A stretch of 8,883 nucleotides of DNA from an uncultured Victivallales bacterium. GTDB taxonomy: Bacteria > Verrucomicrobiota > Lentisphaeria > Oligosphaerales > JAFGRS01. Positions 4,791 to 8,883 of the stretch are shown in pieces (the stretch's first letter is position 1; the number at the start of each line of letters is the position of its first letter). The notes beneath the pieces are model-generated. The model saw only the letters and a program-made list of their open reading frames with translations, did no database searches and was not told where the DNA came from. Both the position numbers and the translations under genes were made by a program. The stretch covers positions 1-8,883 of the forward strand of contig CAILKC010000084.1 of assembly GCA_903834675.1 (NCBI GenBank), in the 5' to 3' direction.

Positions 4791-7044
4791 TGCTGTAGTC
4801 GCAGTGCCGACACTTCACGCAGTTTTCCTGCATGGTCAGGCCGGGCTGGTGGCACTTCGGACAGATCGGCAGGCCAGGGTTCGTGGTCGGCTTACTTTCC
4901 GGGGCCTCGCTCAGCGCTCCCTCCCCCGGCATCGGCACCGCCATAATCCCCAGGTGCTGCAGGTGCGCCGCAATCACCCGACCCAGTTCAGCCGGCAGGG
5001 AAGGAACGTACTCCCCGTGGCTGAAGTAGCCTCCCGCCGGGTCGTAGATGCTCTTCAACTCCTCGACCAGGAAAGACGGGTCAGACTCCCGCCGGAAGAC
5101 CGCCGAGATCAGCCGTGTCATCGCTACGATCCAACTGAAGTGCTGCAGATTCTTGGTGTTGATGAACACCTCGTAGGGTCGCACCGCGCCGTTCTCGCAA
5201 ATGTCGTTGATGGTCACGTAGAAGGCGTCCGGCGACAACGGCGTCTTGATCTTGTAGGTGGTACCCGTCAGCAGGTCCGGCCGCGTCGGCAGGTCCGGCC
5301 GCGCCGTCTTCTCGGGCGTCTTCTCCTCCTTGCGCACCAGAATCCCGCTGATGTGCTCGCTGGGCCGGAACGTGGTACAGCCCTTCAGCCCCATATCATA
5401 GGCCTGCATGTAGATGTCGCGGAAGCTCTCAAATGGCATTTCGGTGGGAACGTTGATGGTCTTGGAGATGGCGCTGTCGACGTGCCGCTGCAAGGCCGCC
5501 TGCATGAGGAGATGCTCGTGCGGGGTGACCGTGTCGGAGGTCACAAAGGCGGCTGGCAGATCGGCATCCTGGTCCGGTCGGCCAAAGCCACGGCAATACT
5601 CGGCGTAGGCGTAGTCCAGCACTTCATGCTCGCAGGTCTCCTCGCCGTCCCCCTGGCGGATGCGGCGCACGTAGTGCAGCGCAAAGACCGGCTCCACGCC
5701 GCTGCTGATGTTGCCCGCCAGCAGCGAAATCGTCCCGGTCGGCGCAATGCTGGTCAGATGCGAGTTCCGAATGCCGTACCGGCGAATCTTGTCACGCACG
5801 GCCTTGGGCAACGCCTTGATGAACGGCGCCTTGAGGTACTTCCCCGCCTCGAACAGCGGAAACTTGCCCTTCTCGGCCGCTAGGTCCGCCGAGGTGTCGT
5901 ACGCCGCCGCGGCGATCTGCGCCATGACCCGTTCAGCCAGGGCGACGGCCGGCTCCGAACCGTAGCGCAGGCCCAGAAAGATCAGCGCGTCGGCCAACCC
6001 GGTCACGCCGATGCCCATGCGCCGCTTCGCCACCGCCTCAGCACGCTGTTTTTCCAGCGGGTAATTAGACAGGTCGACGATGTTGTCCAGGAAGCGTACG
6101 GCGACGCGCACGGTCCGCGCCAGCGCCTCAACATCGACCGCCGCCTGCGCTCCGAATGGATCGGTCACAAAGCGGGTCAGGTTGAGGCTTCCCAGCAAAC
6201 AGGCACCGTAGGGGGGCAGAGGCTGTTCGCCGCAGGGGTTGCTGGCCCGAATCTGCTCGCAGTAGGCCAGGTTGTTCATCCGGTTCACCCGGTCAACCAT
6301 AAACACGCCCGGCTCGGCGTAGTCGTAGGTCGAGCGCATGATCTTATCCCATAAGTCCCGCGCCTGGATGGTGCGGTAGACCTGTCCGTCGAAGAGCAGA
6401 TTCCAGGGCCCGCCAGCCTTCACCGCCTGCATGAAGGCATCGGTCACGGCCACCGACAGATTGAACATCCGCAAGGCCCCGTCCTTACGCTTGGCATCGA
6501 TGAAGTCCTCGATGTCCGGATGGTCGCACCGCAGAATGCCCATCTGCGCCCCGCGGCGCTGCCCGGCACTCATGATCGTCCGGCAGGTGGCATCGAAAAC
6601 CTGCATGAAACTCAGCGGCCCCGAGGCGGTCGAATCCACCCCCTGGATATGACTGCCATGCGGCCGAATCGCGCTGAAGTCGTAACCCACGCCCCCGCCC
6701 TGCTTCTGCGTCAAGGCCGACTCCCGCACCACCTCGAAAATGCCCTCGATGGAATCGTCGATAGCACCCATCACGTAACAGTTGAACATGGTCGTGGAGT
6801 CGCGCTCGGTGCCGGCATTGGCCAGAATCCGGCCGCCCGGCAGGAAGCGAAAACCAGACAGCAGGTCGGTGTAGAAGCGCTCGGCCCACAGTTCCGGGTC
6901 GGTTTCCGCCCGCGCCGCCGCCCGCGCTACCCGGCGCCAGGTATCCTCGATGCTCCCGTCTACCGCCTCGTCGCCCCGACGGTAACGGTACTTCATATCC
7001 CAGATGTGCCGGGAGATGTCCGGCCAAATCTCAATAGTATCCAC
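4780..7044 (-). CDS. nrdJ: Class II (adenosylcobalamin-dependent) ribonucleoside-diphosphate/triphosphate reductase
   Basis: This 754-residue single-chain enzyme reduces ribonucleotides to deoxyribonucleotides using adenosylcobalamin to generate a thiyl radical. Visible features are FLPGGRILANAG (68-78), the first redox cysteine in MFNCY (Cys89), SxGxRRGAQMG (159-169), and the active-site loop NPCGE at 269-273 (Asn269, thiyl Cys271, Glu273). The second redox cysteine is Cys282, 11 residues later, the same spacing as Cys322/Cys333 reported for the Thermotoga enzyme. The phosphate-binding APTGTIS is at 434-440. The C-terminus carries CPKC (728-731) and CVKCRHC (742-748), then YSKCS; it is a shuttle/zinc-type tail ending where family members normally end. 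Start is GTG at 7044 with AGAGG eight bases upstream. Length is normal and the frame is intact. A host gene divergent from the isomerase gene; the phage lies downstream of its 3' end. Confidence 0.95.
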   Translation of the reverse strand: MDTIEIWPDISRHIWDMKYRYRRGDEAVDGSIEDTWRRVARAAARAETDPELWAERFYTDLLSGFRFLPGGRILANAGTERDSTTMFNCYVMGAIDDSIEGIFEVVRESALTQKQGGGVGYDFSAIRPHGSHIQGVDSTASGPLSFMQVFDATCRTIMSAGQRRGAQMGILRCDHPDIEDFIDAKRKDGALRMFNLSVAVTDAFMQAVKAGGPWNLLFDGQVYRTIQARDLWDKIMRSTYDYAEPGVFMVDRVNRMNNLAYCEQIRASNPCGEQPLPPYGACLLGSLNLTRFVTDPFGAQAAVDVEALARTVRVAVRFLDNIVDLSNYPLEKQRAEAVAKRRMGIGVTGLADALIFLGLRYGSEPAVALAERVMAQIAAAAYDTSADLAAEKGKFPLFEAGKYLKAPFIKALPKAVRDKIRRYGIRNSHLTSIAPTGTISLLAGNISSGVEPVFALHYVRRIRQGDGEETCEHEVLDYAYAEYCRGFGRPDQDADLPAAFVTSDTVTPHEHLLMQAALQRHVDSAISKTINVPTEMPFESFRDIYMQAYDMGLKGCTTFRPSEHISGILVRKEEKTPEKTARPDLPTRPDLLTGTTYKIKTPLSPDAFYVTINDICENGAVRPYEVFINTKNLQHFSWIVAMTRLISAVFRRESDPSFLVEELKSIYDPAGGYFSHGEYVPSLPAELGRVIAAHLQHLGIMAVPMPGEGALSEAPESKPTTNPGLPICPKCHQPGLTMQENCVKCRHCDYSKCS
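5271..5303. repeat. Short tandem repeat in the reductase linker
   Basis: A 15-bp unit, GCAGGTCCGGCCGCG, occurs at 5271-5285 and 5289-5303 (period 18 bp, in frame). It encodes the duplicated PDLPTRPDLLTG segment in the linker (about residues 583-594) that joins the catalytic barrel to the C-terminal part. It is probably a small in-frame duplication in a flexible region. Confidence 0.5.
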
Positions 7045-7612
7045 AAAAATACCTCTTCAGCAACTACATGGATAGGTAACCGCGAGACTCCGCGGCACCG
7101 ACTTCAGGGTTCCGGCCCAACTGCGGCCGTTACTATACCCTGGCCAGACCCGGCCGCCCAACCCCTGAGATGCATCAGGGCTGTTTCAAGAAACTGGGCT
7201 GGGCGTCGCAACACCCCGTGGTCTGTCTGCCGTATCGGGTGGCGCGAGAACACCCGCCGTCAGTCATAGCACAGGCGCCAAGCCAAAGCGGTGTCGCGGT
7301 CGCCGCAGGCGACCTTGCCGCGCGCCACATGGCCGGCGCGCGATGTAGAGTGCGTGCGGCAGAGGGCCGCGGACGCGGCCCGTCGACGCCGCTTTCACGG
7401 CCGACGGGACGACGGCGGTCGTTATCTTAAAACAGCCCTGCCCGCCGGCCGCGGTCAGTTGCATTCTGCGGCTGCCGTGCGATGGTCTTTGCCCGCACTA
7501 GGCGGAAGGGCAGGTTGAGCGTATCCCTGCACTCAGCGTATGGCGCCGCAGGGGGGAGCTGCTGGCGCTGGTTGTCGGCACGACCACTTGCCGGGGCGCG
7601 TGGAGATGACCA
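7045..7612. other. Divergent intergenic region with clustered perfect inverted repeats
   Basis: This 568-bp gap between two divergent host genes holds no gene I can support. It contains several perfect stem-loops: CCCTGA/TCAGGG (7163-7180), CGGGTG/CACCCG (7236-7256), GGTCGCC-GCA-GGCGACC (7298-7314), GCGCGCC/GGCGCGC (7320-7341), GGGCCGC-GGAC-GCGGCCC (7364-7381), CCCGTCG/CGACGGG (7379-7408) and ACGAC-GGCG-GTCGT (7409-7422, followed by TATCTT). The stretch 7298-7422 is almost continuous hairpin. It may be a structured RNA, a leader, or simply GC-rich spacer. Confidence 0.4.
7132..7161 (-). promoter_or_regulatory. Possible promoter for the reductase gene (weak)
   Basis: On the minus strand TATAGT (7137-7132) is preceded, with an 18-bp spacer, by TTGGGC (7161-7156). 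The -10 box is good, the -35 box poor. It would give a leader of about 80 nt before the GTG at 7044. No cobalamin-riboswitch core or clear NrdR box pair was recognised in this leader. Confidence 0.3.
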
Positions 7613-8623
7613 GTGAACCTTGGGGAACTCGTAAAACGAAGCCCCGCACTGCTGCGGGTGACTGTGCTTGCCATTCTTCTGGCCGCAGGGACGGCCCTGC
7701 TTTGGGCGTGGCGGCGGGGGGCCATGCCGGGGTGGCTCCGAGCGGACCGGGAACTGCTGGCCACGGTCGGCCCCCGCCAGATTCGGACTGCCGATTTCGT
7801 CCGCGAGATCAGTCGGCGCGGCGGCAGCCGTCAGGAACTCCTGGACAGACCGGCGCTGCTGCACGAGATGATCGTGCGTGAAGCGCTCTTGGTCAGGGCC
7901 AGGGCGGCGGGCCTCGAGGAAGATCCCGACTTCATCCGGGAACGGCAGAGCCTGCTGATCGGCTGCCTGCGTCGACGCGAACTCGAACCCCGACTGGCGA
8001 ACGTGGCCGTTTCCGACCTCGACATCCAGGCGGACTACGAGCGTGACCAGGCACCCTTTAGCCAACCGGCCAGGCGCCGGTTGGCGATCCTATTCGTCGC
8101 CACCAATCCGCAGATGGCCCCCGAGGCCCGCGCCCGTTGCCAAGCCCGAATCGACGAGGCCCGACGCAAGGTCTTGGCCCAGGCCGAAACCGCGGCGGCG
8201 AAGGGGTTTGGGGCCTTGGCGGTGGAGTATTCCGAGGACCAGACGACACGCTACAAGGGGGGTGACCTCGGCTGGGTCGAGGACGGCCGCGATCTGGGGG
8301 GCTACGGCCCGGAGGTGGTCAAGGCCGGATTTGCCTTGGCGAAGGTCGGCGACGTCAGCGACATCATCGCCACCGACCGCGGGCTGTACCTGGTGCGGCT
8401 GGCCGACCAACGGCCGCCACAGACCAGCCCTCTGGAAGACGTCCGCGAGCGCATTCGGCACCTGCTCTTGCGCGACAAGCAACGCCAGCTCGAAAAGGCT
8501 TTCGTCGATCAGGCCCTCAGCGCCGTGACGGTGAAGATCTTCGAGGATGCCCTCCAACGGCTGCCTCCGACTGCTCCGGGCCAGCGCCCGGACGCGGGGG
8601 CACCGCCAGACCTACCGCGCTAA
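7613..8623 (+). CDS. Membrane-anchored PpiC/parvulin-type peptidyl-prolyl isomerase
   Basis: The protein is 336 residues long. A basic N-terminus is followed by one membrane segment or uncleaved signal anchor (about 13-33). A SurA/PrsA-like helical chaperone region (about 50-148) precedes a PpiC rotamase domain (about 153-265). The domain shows the family signature: FGALAVEYSEDQTT at 199-212, KGGDLGWVEDG at 215-225, PEVVKAGFALAKVGDVSDII at 233-252, and GLYLVRLAD at 257-265. A last helical part (EDVRERIRHLLLRDKQRQLEKAFVDQ) and a proline-rich tail close it. Such proteins assist folding of exported proteins on the outer face of the inner membrane. Start is GTG at 7613 with GGAG in GTGGAG about seven bases upstream; no in-frame ATG competes. 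It stands alone on the plus strand, divergent from the reductase gene. Confidence 0.9.
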   Translation: MNLGELVKRSPALLRVTVLAILLAAGTALLWAWRRGAMPGWLRADRELLATVGPRQIRTADFVREISRRGGSRQELLDRPALLHEMIVREALLVRARAAGLEEDPDFIRERQSLLIGCLRRRELEPRLANVAVSDLDIQADYERDQAPFSQPARRRLAILFVATNPQMAPEARARCQARIDEARRKVLAQAETAAAKGFGALAVEYSEDQTTRYKGGDLGWVEDGRDLGGYGPEVVKAGFALAKVGDVSDIIATDRGLYLVRLADQRPPQTSPLEDVRERIRHLLLRDKQRQLEKAFVDQALSAVTVKIFEDALQRLPPTAPGQRPDAGAPPDLPR

Positions 8624-8722
8624 GCCGACCGAGACGAGCGCCGTAGGGGTTCCGTTTCAACCCGATTCGCTACGCTCAGCGCCCACTCCAAAGCCTGGCT
8701 GGCTACGCCATGACCCCGCTTA

Positions 8723-8883
8723 CCTCCCTGGAGCCCGCGATGCCAAGCCCGTTCCGGGCAGGTTCGCGGTATCCCCAGCCGGTTCGCGGTAGCCGCCGTC
8801 CGCAAGACCCAGCCTCCCTGGAGCCCGCGCTGCCAAGCCCGTTCCGGGCAGGTTCGCGGTATCCCCAGCCGGTTCGCGGTAGC
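8723..8883. repeat. Tandem 71-bp direct repeats, 90-bp period, running off the window
   Basis: Two copies (8723-8793 and 8813-8883) are identical except for one base (A versus C at the 18th position, 8740/8830). A 19-bp spacer separates them. Each unit contains GGTTCGCGGTA twice, 20 bp apart, and a small hairpin GCCCG-TTC-CGGGC. Copy 2 ends exactly at the window edge, so the array may continue. The period is a multiple of three and one minus-strand frame is open through both copies. No CRISPR features fit: the unit is too long and the spacer too short. The preceding 8624-8722 holds nothing I recognise. Confidence 0.8.

Noticed and set aside
4720..5883. 387-codon open frame on the plus strand
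   Set aside because: It is antisense to the fully recognisable reductase and is rich in Arg, His and Val, typical of a shadow frame in GC-rich coding DNA.
7045..7300. Cobalamin riboswitch or NrdR boxes upstream of the B12-dependent reductase
   Set aside because: I looked for the B12-box core and for paired NrdR-type sites and saw neither; a covariance-model search would be decisive.
7264..7464. 66-codon minus-strand frame in the intergenic region
   Set aside because: No ribosome binding site of note, no motif, and it runs through the stem-loop cluster.
8723..8883. CRISPR array
   Set aside because: The repeat is 71 bp with a single 19-bp spacer and no cas genes; it does not fit CRISPR dimensions.
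8620..8883. Minus-strand frame open from the window edge through the 71-bp repeats
   Set aside because: It consists mostly of the DNA repeat translated, has no recognisable domain and ends on the isomerase stop; more likely a by-product of an intergenic repeat.

Overview
This is a GC-rich bacterial chromosome segment. It holds one end of an integrated temperate phage (about 1-4,700, minus strand), next to two host genes (about 4,780-8,623) and the start of a tandem repeat (8,723-8,883). The phylum cannot be fixed from the sequence. GC content above 60% and a cobalamin-dependent (class II) ribonucleotide reductase fit several groups.

Prophage part, read on the minus strand from 4,651 down to 1: tyrosine integrase; an unrecognised helix-turn-helix protein of lower GC; an excisionase-like winged-HTH protein behind a perfect 17-bp palindrome; a second small HTH gene split by an in-frame TGA; a four-cysteine zinc-ribbon protein; a DnaD/DnaT-like replication initiator with iteron-like repeats inside its coding sequence; a DnaC-type AAA+ helicase loader; a 66-residue hypothetical protein; and the first 21 codons of a terminase small subunit running off the window edge. 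Nearly every junction is a short overlap (ATGA, TGATG) or a gap of a few bases with a Shine-Dalgarno, so these genes look translationally coupled. A good sigma70-type promoter precedes the integrase. The order is integration, control, replication, then DNA packaging. No divergent repressor or lysogeny switch is visible in the window.

Host part: nrdJ-type ribonucleotide reductase (minus strand, GTG start at 7,044) ends 128 bp upstream of the integrase start, so the phage/host junction probably lies in or just beside the 3' end of this gene. A 568-bp region rich in inverted repeats separates it from a divergently transcribed, membrane-anchored PpiC/parvulin-type peptidyl-prolyl isomerase. After that gene come two 71-bp copies of a direct repeat with a 90-bp period, continuing to the window edge.

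How the parts work together (inference from family knowledge): integrase and the excisionase-like protein would insert and excise the element. The initiator would bind an origin inside its own gene, and the DnaC-like loader would recruit the host replicative helicase, since no helicase is seen here. Terminase would then start packaging. The most unusual points are the TGA inside the second HTH gene, the intragenic origin candidate, and the int-first, one-direction early module without a visible repressor.
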